From assembly GCA_045536365.1 (NCBI GenBank), contig JAZSNL010000022.1, forward strand, positions 62,001-126,000: DNA of 64,000 bases, written 5' to 3'. A model generated the notes under the pieces. That model had not been told where the DNA came from. It searched no databases and saw nothing but the letters and a program-made list of their open reading frames with translations. A program made the translations under genes and the position numbers. This DNA is from JAZSNL01 sp045536365 (lineage in GTDB: Bacteria; Bacillota_I; Bacilli_A; ML615J-28; CAG-313). Below are positions 17,876 through 26,360 of this stretch, piece after piece (position 1 is the stretch's first letter; every line of letters begins with the position of its first letter).

Positions 17876-17928
17876 ATGCAAGTAAGTTTTTACTGGAAAG
17901 AAAAATAACATAGAAAAGGAGAAAAAAA

Positions 17929-20556
17929 ATGAGTAAATTTGTTTATTTATTCAAAGAAGGCGATGCTTCAATGCGTAATCTTCTAGGTGGTAAAGGTGCA
18001 AACTTAGCTGAAATGACAAACTTAGGTATGCCAGTTCCTCAAGGTTTTACTGTTACTACTGAAGCATGTGCTAAATACTATGAAGATGGTAGAATGTTAG
18101 CACAAGAAGTTGTTGATCAAATTTTTGTTGCGTTAGCTGAAATTGAAAAAATCAATGGTAAAAAATTTGGCGATAACGCTAATCCATTATTAGTATCTGT
18201 TAGAAGTGGTGCTCGTGCATCAATGCCAGGTATGATGGACACTATCTTAAACTTAGGTTTAAATAATATCGCTGTAGAAGGTTTAGCTGCATTAACTAAT
18301 AATCCTCGTTTTGCATACGATTCATATCGTCGTTTTATTCAAATGTTTGCAGATGTTGTTATGGAAATTGACAAAGCTAACTTTGAAGCTTTATTAGATG
18401 AAAGAAAAGAAGAAAAAGGCGTTAAATTAGATACTGAATTAGATGCTAATGATTTAAAAGAATTAGTAGCTAAATTCTTAGTAAGATACGAAGAATTAAA
18501 AGGCGAACCTTTCCCTCAAGATCCTAAAGATCAATTATTAGAAGCTGTTAAAGCTGTATTCCGTTCTTGGGATAACCCTCGTGCAAACGTTTATCGTCGT
18601 TTAAATGGTATTCCTTATTCTTGGGGAACTGCTGTTAACGTTCAAACAATGGTATTCGGTAACATGGGTGATGACTCTGGTACAGGTGTTGCATTCTCTC
18701 GTAACCCTTCAACTGGTGAAAACAAATTATATGGTGAATATTTATTCAATGCACAAGGTGAAGACGTTGTTGCTGGTATTCGTACACCAAAACCTATTTC
18801 TGAATTAGAAGCTGATAATAAAGAATTATATGATCAATTCTGTAATGTTGCTAAAACATTAGAAAAACATTATCGTGATATGCAAGATATGGAATTTACT
18901 ATCGAAAGAGGTAAATTATTTATGTTACAAACACGTAATGGTAAGAGAACTGCTCAAGCTGCTTTAAAAATCGCTATCGATTTAGTTAAAGAAGGTTTAA
19001 TTACTGAACAAGAAGCTGTATTAATGGTTGAACCTAAATCTTTAGATTCATTATTACATAAAGGCTTCGATCAAGCTGCTTTAAAAGTTGCTAAACCTAT
19101 TACTAAAGGTTTAAATGCTTCTCCAGGTGCTGCTTGCGGTCAAGTTGTATTTACAGCTGAAGATGCAAAAGCTTGGAAAGCTGAAGGTAAAGATGTTGTA
19201 TTAGTAAGATTAGAAACATCTCCTGAAGATATCGAAGGTATGATCGCTTCTCAAGGTATCTTAACTGCACGTGGTGGTATGACTTCTCACGCAGCTGTAG
19301 TTGCTCGTGGTATGGGTACTTGCTGTGTAGCTGGTGCTGGTGAAGTTCATGTTAATGAAGAAGCTAAATATTTCACAGTTAATGGTGTTCGTTATAATGA
19401 AGGTGATTGGATTTCAATCGATGGTAACACTGGTTATGTTTATGGTGAGGCTATTAAAACTGTTGAAGCTACAGTATCTGGCGATTTCGCTACATTAATG
19501 GAATGGGCAGATAAATATCGTGACTTAAAAGTTAGAACAAATGCTGATAACCCTAGAGATGCTAAAGTTGCAGTTAACTTCGGTGCACAAGGTGTTGGTC
19601 TTTGCCGTACTGAACATATGTTCTTCGAAGCAGATAGAATCATGGCAGTTCGTGAAATGATCGTTTCTGAAACAGAAGAAGGCAGAAAAAAAGCATTAGC
19701 TAAGATTTTACCAATGCAAAGACAAGATTTCATCGGAATCTATGAAACTATGGGCGAAAGAGGAGTTACTATTCGTTACTTAGACCCTCCTCTACATGAA
19801 TTCGTTCCTCATACTGACGAAGAAATTCAAGAATTAGCTGATCAAATGGGTATGCCATTTGAAAAATTAAAAGAAGTAGTTGAAGGTTTACACGAATTTA
19901 ACCCAATGTTAGGTCACCGTGGATGCCGTTTATCAATTACTTACCCTGAAATTGCTGAAATGCAAACAAGAGCTGTTATTGAAGCTGCTATCGCTGTAAG
20001 CCAAAAAGGTTTCAATATCGTTCCTGAAATTATGATCCCTCTTGTAGGTGATGTTAAAGAATTAAAATATGTTAAGAATGTAGTTGAAGAAACTGCTAAG
20101 AAAGTTATGGAAGAAAATAATTGTACATTACAATATAAAGTTGGTACAATGATCGAAGTTCCACGTGCTGCCTTAACATCTGCTGAAATTGCCAAAGAAG
20201 CTGAATTCTATAGTTTTGGTACAAATGACTTAACTCAAATGACATTCGGTTTCAGCCGTGATGACGCTGGTAAATTCTTAGAAGAATACTATACAAGAAA
20301 GATTTTCGAAAGTGATCCATTCGCTCACATCGACCAAAATGGTGTTGGTAAATTAATGCAAATGGCTGCTAATGATGCTCGTGCAGTTCGTCCTGATATT
20401 CATATCGGTATCTGTGGTGAACATGGTGGAGATCCTGAAACTATCGAATTCTGTCATAAGATTGGTTTAGATTATGTTTCTTGTTCACCTTACCGTGTTC
20501 CAATTGCAAGATTAGCTGCTGCTCATGCTGCAATTAAATTCCCAAGAAAAAAATAA
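17929..20556 (+). CDS. ppdK: Pyruvate, phosphate dikinase
   Basis: Interconverts pyruvate, ATP and phosphate with PEP, AMP and PPi. The 875-residue protein has an N-terminal nucleotide-binding domain, the phosphohistidine swivel domain LTARGGMTSHAAVVARG with catalytic His454, and a PEP-binding TIM barrel with the essential Cys829 in GICGEHGGDP. Codons are visibly more uniform than in neighbouring genes, as expected for an abundant enzyme, and AAAGGAGA precedes ATG 17929. In anaerobes PPDK often works in the glycolytic direction with pyrophosphate; whether that is so here cannot be told from one locus. Confidence 0.98.
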   Translation: MSKFVYLFKEGDASMRNLLGGKGANLAEMTNLGMPVPQGFTVTTEACAKYYEDGRMLAQEVVDQIFVALAEIEKINGKKFGDNANPLLVSVRSGARASMPGMMDTILNLGLNNIAVEGLAALTNNPRFAYDSYRRFIQMFADVVMEIDKANFEALLDERKEEKGVKLDTELDANDLKELVAKFLVRYEELKGEPFPQDPKDQLLEAVKAVFRSWDNPRANVYRRLNGIPYSWGTAVNVQTMVFGNMGDDSGTGVAFSRNPSTGENKLYGEYLFNAQGEDVVAGIRTPKPISELEADNKELYDQFCNVAKTLEKHYRDMQDMEFTIERGKLFMLQTRNGKRTAQAALKIAIDLVKEGLITEQEAVLMVEPKSLDSLLHKGFDQAALKVAKPITKGLNASPGAACGQVVFTAEDAKAWKAEGKDVVLVRLETSPEDIEGMIASQGILTARGGMTSHAAVVARGMGTCCVAGAGEVHVNEEAKYFTVNGVRYNEGDWISIDGNTGYVYGEAIKTVEATVSGDFATLMEWADKYRDLKVRTNADNPRDAKVAVNFGAQGVGLCRTEHMFFEADRIMAVREMIVSETEEGRKKALAKILPMQRQDFIGIYETMGERGVTIRYLDPPLHEFVPHTDEEIQELADQMGMPFEKLKEVVEGLHEFNPMLGHRGCRLSITYPEIAEMQTRAVIEAAIAVSQKGFNIVPEIMIPLVGDVKELKYVKNVVEETAKKVMEENNCTLQYKVGTMIEVPRAALTSAEIAKEAEFYSFGTNDLTQMTFGFSRDDAGKFLEEYYTRKIFESDPFAHIDQNGVGKLMQMAANDARAVRPDIHIGICGEHGGDPETIEFCHKIGLDYVSCSPYRVPIARLAAAHAAIKFPRKK

Positions 20557-20564
20557 GTAAATAG

Positions 20565-20592
20565 AAGCGTTATTTTAAATAACGCTTTTTTC
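20565..20592 (+). terminator. Terminator of ppdK
   Basis: AAGCGTTATT (20565-20574) and AATAACGCTT form a 10-bp stem with a three-base loop, then T6. Confidence 0.9.
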
Positions 20593-20609
20593 TTTTGTTA
20601 TCATAACAT

Positions 20610-20638
20610 TTGATTTTTTTGTCGTTTTCTAATATAAT
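20610..20638 (+). promoter_or_regulatory. Candidate SigA promoter of the 20661 gene
   Basis: TTGATT (20610-20615), 17 bp, TATAAT (20633-20638); TGGAGG follows at 20648-20653. Confidence 0.7.
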
Positions 20639-20660
20639 ATGAGCGTATGGAGGTATGCAT

Positions 20661-21143
20661 ATGGGCTACTATGATAAATTAACACCTGAACAAATCGAAC
20701 TAAAGAGAAGAGAAAAAGAACTTTTAACTAAAAAATTATTAAAACAAAGAAAAATAGTTAATATTTGTTTTTGGGTTGCAGCTGGCATTTTTATTGCAAC
20801 TGTTATTGCAACAATTGCTTTAACATGGAAAAATAATGTATTTACTAGTAAAACTACTAATATTAGTACACCTCAACCTTTATCATCAGTGGTATTAATC
20901 TTTGTATTATACTTCACATTAAGTGGATTTGATATTGGTTTTGATTGGCATTTAAATATTTTCAATCATGAAACTATCATCCCTGTAAGAACTTTAGACC
21001 ATGACTGGGTATGTAAAGTATTAAAGGATCCTACTGGTTTAATCTCTTTTATGCCTCAATTACTAAATGGATTATTTATTGTTTCTTTAGTAATAATGTT
21101 AATATTAGCGGCATTGAAGAGAAAGATAAATACTCAATTATAA
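20661..21143 (+). CDS. Hypothetical protein with three membrane helices
   Basis: 160 residues: a charged N-terminus (LTPEQIELKRREKELLTKK) of about 33 residues, a helix at about 34-57, a second at about 78-95, a polar stretch with several Trp/His/Asp (FDWHLNIFNHE, LDHDWVCKVLKDP), and a last helix near the C-terminus. I do not recognise the family. ATG 20661 is preferred over ATG 20655 because TGGAGG would be only 1 nt from the earlier one. It is monocistronic, with its own promoter and terminator, between ppdK and rplU. Confidence 0.75.
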   Translation: MGYYDKLTPEQIELKRREKELLTKKLLKQRKIVNICFWVAAGIFIATVIATIALTWKNNVFTSKTTNISTPQPLSSVVLIFVLYFTLSGFDIGFDWHLNIFNHETIIPVRTLDHDWVCKVLKDPTGLISFMPQLLNGLFIVSLVIMLILAALKRKINTQL

Positions 21144-21147
21144 GATT

Positions 21148-21172
21148 TAATCCCACACTGTGGGATTTTTTT
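21148..21172 (+). terminator. Terminator after the 20661 gene
   Basis: TCCCA (21151-21155), loop CACTG, TGGGA (21161-21165) and a T tract. Confidence 0.85.
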
Positions 21173-21196
21173 ATTTTAATAATATAATCATTTTAT

Positions 21197-21225
21197 TTGC
21201 AAAAATCTAAGAAATATAGTATAAT
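21197..21225 (+). promoter_or_regulatory. SigA-type promoter (TTGCAA type) of the rplU operon
   Basis: TTGCAA (21197-21202), 17 bp, TATAAT (21220-21225); expected start near 21232. Confidence 0.85.
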
Positions 21226-21231
21226 ACATGT

Positions 21232-21330
21232 GTTGCGAGTCTTGCAACCGCACAAAAAGGGTTTTGTAAGTAAATATTTTATATTTCACCCCACTGGCGT
21301 GTCTTAAAATATTACAAGGAGGTAAAACAG
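21232..21330 (+). ncRNA. Structured leader upstream of rplU, candidate L21 leader
   Basis: About 99 nt between the predicted start and ATG. GTTGC/GCAAC form a hairpin around 21232-21249, GGG...CCC encloses the AAATAT/ATATTT hairpin in the middle, and TAAATATTTTA can alternatively pair with the AT-rich TTAAAATATTAC just before the ribosome site. Firmicutes carry an L21 leader RNA at this position (known family), so autoregulation by L21 is the likely role. I judged this by location and foldability, not by an alignment. Confidence 0.6.
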
Positions 21331-21630
21331 ATGTACGCAATTTTTATTACAGGTGGCAAACAATATCGTGCTGCAGCAGGTGATGAAATCTACGTTGAAA
21401 AACTAGAAGGCGAAGAAGGAACTGAAGTTGTTTTTGATCAAGTTCTTTTAGCTGGTGACAAAGTAGGTCAACCATTTGTTGAAGGTGCTAAAGTTGTTGG
21501 CGAAATCGCAAAACAAGGTCGCGGTAAAAAGATTATTGTTTTTAAGATGAAAGCTAAGAAGAATTATCGTAAAAGACAAGGTCATCGTCAAGCTTATACA
21601 AAAGTGACTATTAAAGAAATCGTTGCTTAA
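21331..21630 (+). CDS. rplU: 50S ribosomal protein L21
   Basis: 99 residues starting MYAIFITGGKQYRAAAGDEI, with the conserved RKRQGHRQAYTKVTIKEI C-terminus that contacts 23S rRNA. AAGGAGG precedes ATG 21331. It is first gene of rplU-prp-rpmA(-obgE), the standard Firmicute order. Confidence 0.99.
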   Translation: MYAIFITGGKQYRAAAGDEIYVEKLEGEEGTEVVFDQVLLAGDKVGQPFVEGAKVVGEIAKQGRGKKIIVFKMKAKKNYRKRQGHRQAYTKVTIKEIVA

Positions 21631-21631
21631 T

Positions 21632-21955
21632 ATGACGAAGGCGAAATTTATTTACGAGAATAACTTATTTTCTAAATTAGAAATAAGTGGTCACTCAGGA
21701 TATGCTGATTACGGATCAGATATTGTATGTAGTGGTATTTCAAGTGCTGTTTTGACATCAATTAATTTAATTGATAAATACACAAAAGATTATCAATTAA
21801 CACAAGATGACAAAAAAGGTTATTTATGTTTTATACTTAATGATTTTAATAATAATGAAAATCATATTTCGTTAATTATTGAAAATCTAATAGAAGTACT
21901 AGAACAAATCGAATCAAGTTATCCAAAGAACTTGAAAATTACAATTAAAAAATAA
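21632..21955 (+). CDS. prp: Ribosomal-processing cysteine protease Prp
   Basis: The YsxB family protease that removes the N-terminal extension of L27. The catalytic region ISGHSGYADYGSDIVCSGIS holds His21 and Cys33, with Asp30 nearby. The protein is 107 residues from ATG 21632; a TTG at 21623 inside rplU also opens the frame, but ATG gives the normal family N-terminus. The 1-nt gap and lack of a ribosome site suggest coupling to rplU. Its substrate L27 is the next gene and does carry the extension. Confidence 0.93.
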   Translation: MTKAKFIYENNLFSKLEISGHSGYADYGSDIVCSGISSAVLTSINLIDKYTKDYQLTQDDKKGYLCFILNDFNNNENHISLIIENLIEVLEQIESSYPKNLKITIKK

Positions 21956-21972
21956 TAATAGGAGGTTGCATC

Positions 21973-22254
21973 ATGATAAGATTTAATTTACAATTATTCG
22001 CATCTAAAAAAGGTGTTAGTTCTACTAAGAACGGCCGTGATTCACATTCTAAACGTTTAGGTGCTAAATTATCTGATGGTCAATATGCTACTGCGGGCTC
22101 AATTATATATCGTCAAAGAGGAACTAAAGTTCATCCTGGTAAAAACGTTGGTTTAGGTAAAGATGACACTTTATTCTGTATGATCGATGGTATCGTTAAA
22201 TATGAACGCAAGGGTATGAACAAAAAACAAGTTTCTGTATATCCAGTAGAATAA
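21973..22254 (+). CDS. rpmA: 50S ribosomal protein L27 with cleavable N-terminal extension
   Basis: 93 residues. The start MIRFNLQLF followed by ASKKGVSSTKNGRDS is the Firmicute-type precursor: Prp cuts after the Phe to expose the short tail that reaches the peptidyl-transferase centre. RLGAKLSDGQYATAGSIIYRQ and the KVHPGKNVGLGKDDTLF block are standard L27. AGGAGG precedes ATG 21973. Confidence 0.99.
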   Translation: MIRFNLQLFASKKGVSSTKNGRDSHSKRLGAKLSDGQYATAGSIIYRQRGTKVHPGKNVGLGKDDTLFCMIDGIVKYERKGMNKKQVSVYPVE

Positions 22255-22263
22255 TGACTTATG

Positions 22264-22291
22264 AAGCGCTTGTTATTACAAGCGTTTTTTT
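22264..22291 (+). terminator. Terminator or attenuator between rpmA and obgE
   Basis: CGCTTGT (22267-22273), loop TATT, ACAAGCG (22278-22284), T7. It lies only about 20 nt before the obgE ribosome site and no separate obgE promoter is evident, so partial read-through is likely. Confidence 0.8.
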
Positions 22292-22311
22292 CTTGAAAGA
22301 AAGGAGTAACT

Positions 22312-23592
22312 ATGTTTGTAGATAGTGTTAAATTCCATGTAAGAGCTGGTAAAGGTGGGGATGGAATAGTTGCATTTTTACATGAAAAATATATGGCCAT
22401 GGGTGGACCTGCTGGAGGCAAAGGTGGTAGAGGTGGATCTATTATTTTTGTTGGTGAAGAAGGTTTAACTACTTTACTTGATTTTAGATTTACTAAAAAA
22501 ATCATTGCTGAAAATGGGCAAAATGGTGGTCAAAAAAACATGTATGGTAAAGATGGAAAAGACATTTATGTCGTAGTTCCCATCGGTACAACTATTATCA
22601 ATGCTGATACTGGCAAAGTAATAGGTGATATTACTAAACATAAACAAGAAGTTGTAGTTGCAAAAGGTGGACGCGGAGGAAAAGGAAATGCAGCATTTGC
22701 TAATTCTCGTAATCCAGCTCCTGAGATTTGTGAAAAAGGTGAACCAGGAGAAGAATTTGATGTACAACTTGAATTAAAAGTGTTAGCTGATGTTGGATTA
22801 GTTGGTTTTCCTAGCGTAGGTAAAAGTACTATTTTATCAATTGTTTCAGCTGCAAAACCTAAAATTGCCGATTATCACTTTACAACACTAGCACCTAATT
22901 TAGGTGTTGTTGCTGTCCCTGATGGCAGAAGTTTTGTAATGGCTGATTTACCAGGATTAATTGAAGGTGCAAGTGAAGGAAACGGTTTAGGATTTGTTTT
23001 CTTAAAACATATTGAAAGAACAAGAATTATTGTTCACGTTATTGATATGGGCGCTACTGAAGGAAGAGATCCTGTTGAAGATTATAAAATCATTCGTAAT
23101 GAGTTAACAACTTACAATGTTGACTTAGAAAAAAGACCTGAAATTATTGTTGCAAATAAAATGGATTCTGTTGATGCAGAAGAAAATCTTGCAAGATTTA
23201 AGAAGGAATTAAACTTAGATAATATTGTTCCTATTAGTGCATTAGAGAAGAAGAATATTGATGAATTACTTTATAAAATTGCTGATACATTAGACGAAAT
23301 TAGAAATAACCCTGAAGAATATGTTATTATTTCTGATGAAGTTGTTGAATATAATTATGTTAAACCTGAAAGTGGTTTTACTGTTTATATTGATGAAGAT
23401 GGAGTTTATTGTGTTGAAGGTCCAGCTATTCAAAAATTATTTGATAGAATGGATTTCAATAGTGATTCTAATATTAAACTTTTTGCAAAGAAATTAAGAG
23501 ATATGGGTGTTGATCAAAAACTTAGAGAATTAGGTGCTAAGAATGGTGACACTGTTAGAATTTTAGGTTACGAATTTGAATTTATTGATTAA
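22312..23592 (+). CDS. obgE: Obg family GTPase (CgtA)
   Basis: An essential GTPase in 50S assembly and stress signalling. The glycine-rich Obg fold fills residues 1-158 (AGKGGDGIVAFLHEKY, GGPAGGKGGRGGS). The G domain starts with G1 GFPSVGKST at 165-173 and has DLPGLIEGAS and ANKMD. The C-terminal OCT domain (about 345-426) ends GDTVRILGYEFEFID. AAAGGAG precedes ATG 22312. Position after rpmA is conserved; the spo0B gene found between them in Bacillus is absent. Confidence 0.98.
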   Translation: MFVDSVKFHVRAGKGGDGIVAFLHEKYMAMGGPAGGKGGRGGSIIFVGEEGLTTLLDFRFTKKIIAENGQNGGQKNMYGKDGKDIYVVVPIGTTIINADTGKVIGDITKHKQEVVVAKGGRGGKGNAAFANSRNPAPEICEKGEPGEEFDVQLELKVLADVGLVGFPSVGKSTILSIVSAAKPKIADYHFTTLAPNLGVVAVPDGRSFVMADLPGLIEGASEGNGLGFVFLKHIERTRIIVHVIDMGATEGRDPVEDYKIIRNELTTYNVDLEKRPEIIVANKMDSVDAEENLARFKKELNLDNIVPISALEKKNIDELLYKIADTLDEIRNNPEEYVIISDEVVEYNYVKPESGFTVYIDEDGVYCVEGPAIQKLFDRMDFNSDSNIKLFAKKLRDMGVDQKLRELGAKNGDTVRILGYEFEFID

Positions 23593-23595
23593 TTT

Positions 23596-23626
23596 AAAAC
23601 ACTTAAGTTTTTCTTAAGTGTTTTTT
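23596..23626 (+). terminator. Terminator of obgE
   Basis: AAAACACTTAAG and CTTAAGTGTTTT flank loop TTTTT, followed by TT. Confidence 0.9.
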
Positions 23627-23638
23627 CAAACTCATTTT

Positions 23639-23690
23639 TGAGCGTTCGAAATTAAAAAAAGTGAATAATTATTCGCTCAAACGCTAAAAA
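23639..23690. repeat. Repeated hairpin element, copy 2, within a 73-nt hairpin
   Basis: It begins with the same 17 bases TGAGCGTTCGAAATTAA as copy 1 and ends GCTAAAAA. Outer bases extend the stem: CAAACTC (23627-23633) pairs with GAGTTTG (23693-23699), and AGCG/CGCT and TTTTT/AAAAA match further in. It is intergenic between obgE and mutS. Confidence 0.7.
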
Positions 23691-23756
23691 TCGAGTTTGT
23701 TATTTTGAAACAGAAAATAAAAAATTGTAATAATTTGTTTTTTTATAATAAAATTA

Positions 23757-23765
23757 TGATATAAT
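23757..23765 (+). promoter_or_regulatory. Extended -10 promoter of mutS operon
   Basis: TGATATAAT gives an extended -10 (TG, one base, TATAAT at 23760-23765). No good -35 lies at 17 bp; the leader is about 15 nt and contains GAGGT. Confidence 0.6.
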
Positions 23766-23786
23766 AAAACAATGAGGTATTAGATT

Positions 23787-26360
23787 ATGTACGAAAATAT
23801 TGATAAAAGTAAATACACACCAATGATGAGACAATATTTAGAAATTAAAGAACAGTATCCTGACACTTTAGTTTTCTTTAGATTAGGCGATTTCTATGAA
23901 ATGTTTTTTAATGACGCAATTGTTGCAAGTAGAGAATTAGAAATCGTTTTAACAGGAAGAGATGCTGGAGTAGAAGAAAGAGTTCCTATGTGTGGAGTAC
24001 CTTTCCATTCAGTTGATATTTATATTCAAAAGTTAACTGAAAAAGGATATAAAGTTGCAATAGTTGAACAATTAGAAGCTCCTTCTGCAACTAAAAAAAT
24101 TGTTGAAAGAGGTGTTATTAGAATAATAACTCCTGGTACTAATATAGATGAAAAATCATTAAATGATAAATCTAATATTTATATTGGTGCAATCGAAAAA
24201 ACAAACGATTCTTTTTATTTTTCATATATTGAATTATCAACTGGTGAAACAAAAGTTACAAAATTACCAAATAATTTTAATTTAGTTATTAATGAAATTA
24301 ATAAACTATTAATTAAAGAAGTAGTTGTAAGCAATAGTTTTAATAAATCTATTCAAAATCAATTAACTAAAATATATGGTGTCTTAGTATCAATTCATGA
24401 AGATACACATATTGATAGTTATTTAGATCAATTACTAAAAGACATTAAAGAAGAAGAAAAGGAAGTATGTAAGAGATTACTATCTTATATTATTCAAACT
24501 CAAAAAAGAGTTTTAGTTCATTTAAAACCTTTTATTGAATATACAACAAGAGATTATTTAAGAATCGATAGTAATTCAATTTCTAATTTAGAATTAGTTG
24601 AATCATTACGTAGTTATAAAACTAAAAACAATCTTTTTTCAATCTTAGATAAATGTTCTACAGCAATGGGTTCAAGATTTTTAAAGAAAAGTATTATTTA
24701 TCCTTTAGTCGATTATAATAAAATTAATACCCGTTTAGACCGTGTTGAAGAATTCAGTAAGAATTATTTATTAACAGCTAATATTAGAAAAGATTTACAA
24801 ACTATTTATGACCTAGAAAGAATTGTGGGAAGAATTAGTTATGGTAATTTATCCCCTAAGGATTTATTACAATTGAGAAAATCATTAGAAGTAATTCCTA
24901 ATATTAAATATAATCTTTCAAAATTCAAACATAAAACAATGAAAGAACTACATGATTCAATTGAAGAATTTACTGATCTATATGAATTATTATATAATTC
25001 AATCAATGAAGATTGTGGTTACTTATTAAGAGATGGAAATGTAATTAAAGAAGGATATAATGAAGAATTAGATCAAATTAGAGATATAAGTTCTTCAAAT
25101 AAAACTTTCTTAATTAATCTTGAACAACGTGAAAGAGAAAGAACAGGAATTAAAACTTTAAAAGTGGGATACAATAAAGTATTTGGATATTACATTGAAA
25201 TAACAAAATCATATTTACATTTAGTTAAGGATGAATTTGGGTATATTAGAAAACAAACAACTTCAAATTCAGAAAGATTTATAACTGAAGAATTAAAAGA
25301 AAGAGAAGCATTAATATTAAGATCAGATGAAACTGCTTTAGCTCTTGAAATTAAATTATTTGATGAAATAAGAAATGTATGTCGTGAACATTCTAATGAA
25401 TTACAAGAATTAGCTTTAATCATATCTGAAATCGATATGTTAATTACATTTAACATTGTTTCTAAGGAAAATAATTATGTTCGTCCTATATTTAGTTTAT
25501 ACGATGAAGTTGAAATTAAAGATGGACGTCATCCAGTAATTGAAAAAAATCTAGATAAAGAATTCATTCCTAATGATTTAACAATGTTTAATAACGATAA
25601 AATATTATTAATAACAGGTCCTAATATGAGTGGTAAATCAACATTTATGCGTCAAAATGCAATAATTGTTGTTATGGCACAAATGGGATGCTTTGTTCCA
25701 TGTAGTTATGCAAAACTTCCAATATTTGATCAAATATTTACACGAATAGGTTCAAGCGATGATATTGCAAGTGGAGAGTCTACATTTATGAGTGAAATGT
25801 TAGAAGTAAATTTCGCTTTAAGTAATGCAACTGAAAGAAGTTTAATTATCTTTGATGAAGTAGGTAGAGGAACTGCAACTTATGATGGTATGGCTTTAGC
25901 ACATGCAATAATTGAATATATTCATAATAATATCGGTTGTAAAACATTATTCTCAACTCATTACCATGAATTAACTAATTTAGAAAAACATTTACCATTC
26001 TTACATAATGTTCATGTTGAAGCATCAACAGAAGATGAAAATAATATTGTATTCTTACATAAAGTTCTTCCTGGTGCATCAGATAAAAGTTATGGTATCA
26101 ATGTTGCTTCTCTTGCAAAATTACCAATAGAAGTAACTTTAAGAGCTGCTGATATTTTAAGAAAAATTGAAAGTTCTAATAACTATGATTCTGATTTATT
26201 CTCTCTTGAAAATTATCAAGAACCAATTATCATAGATAAAACTAATCCTATTCATAAACAAATTATTGATTCATTAAGAGAATGTGATATAGAAAAACTA
26301 TCTCCTATTGAAGCTTTATTATTCTTATCAAAATTAAAGGAAAAATTAAACGATGAGTAA
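23787..26360 (+). CDS. mutS: DNA mismatch repair protein MutS
   Basis: 857 residues. The mismatch-reading Phe-x-Glu motif is in FRLGDFYEMF (Phe36, Glu38). The C-terminal ABC ATPase has Walker A GPNMSGKST (from about 611) and Walker B IIFDEVGRGTATYDG, followed by FSTHYHEL. It recognises mispairs and hands over to MutL encoded immediately downstream (8-nt overlap), on a mutS-mutL-miaA transcript as in many Firmicutes. Confidence 0.98.
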   Translation: MYENIDKSKYTPMMRQYLEIKEQYPDTLVFFRLGDFYEMFFNDAIVASRELEIVLTGRDAGVEERVPMCGVPFHSVDIYIQKLTEKGYKVAIVEQLEAPSATKKIVERGVIRIITPGTNIDEKSLNDKSNIYIGAIEKTNDSFYFSYIELSTGETKVTKLPNNFNLVINEINKLLIKEVVVSNSFNKSIQNQLTKIYGVLVSIHEDTHIDSYLDQLLKDIKEEEKEVCKRLLSYIIQTQKRVLVHLKPFIEYTTRDYLRIDSNSISNLELVESLRSYKTKNNLFSILDKCSTAMGSRFLKKSIIYPLVDYNKINTRLDRVEEFSKNYLLTANIRKDLQTIYDLERIVGRISYGNLSPKDLLQLRKSLEVIPNIKYNLSKFKHKTMKELHDSIEEFTDLYELLYNSINEDCGYLLRDGNVIKEGYNEELDQIRDISSSNKTFLINLEQRERERTGIKTLKVGYNKVFGYYIEITKSYLHLVKDEFGYIRKQTTSNSERFITEELKEREALILRSDETALALEIKLFDEIRNVCREHSNELQELALIISEIDMLITFNIVSKENNYVRPIFSLYDEVEIKDGRHPVIEKNLDKEFIPNDLTMFNNDKILLITGPNMSGKSTFMRQNAIIVVMAQMGCFVPCSYAKLPIFDQIFTRIGSSDDIASGESTFMSEMLEVNFALSNATERSLIIFDEVGRGTATYDGMALAHAIIEYIHNNIGCKTLFSTHYHELTNLEKHLPFLHNVHVEASTEDENNIVFLHKVLPGASDKSYGINVASLAKLPIEVTLRAADILRKIESSNNYDSDLFSLENYQEPIIIDKTNPIHKQIIDSLRECDIEKLSPIEALLFLSKLKEKLNDE

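Noticed and set aside
19440..20195. Minus-strand open frames opposite ppdK, and similar antisense frames elsewhere (e.g. 22131-22505, 965-1309)
   Set aside because: They mirror strongly biased codons of real genes on the other strand and lack ribosome sites and recognisable domains.
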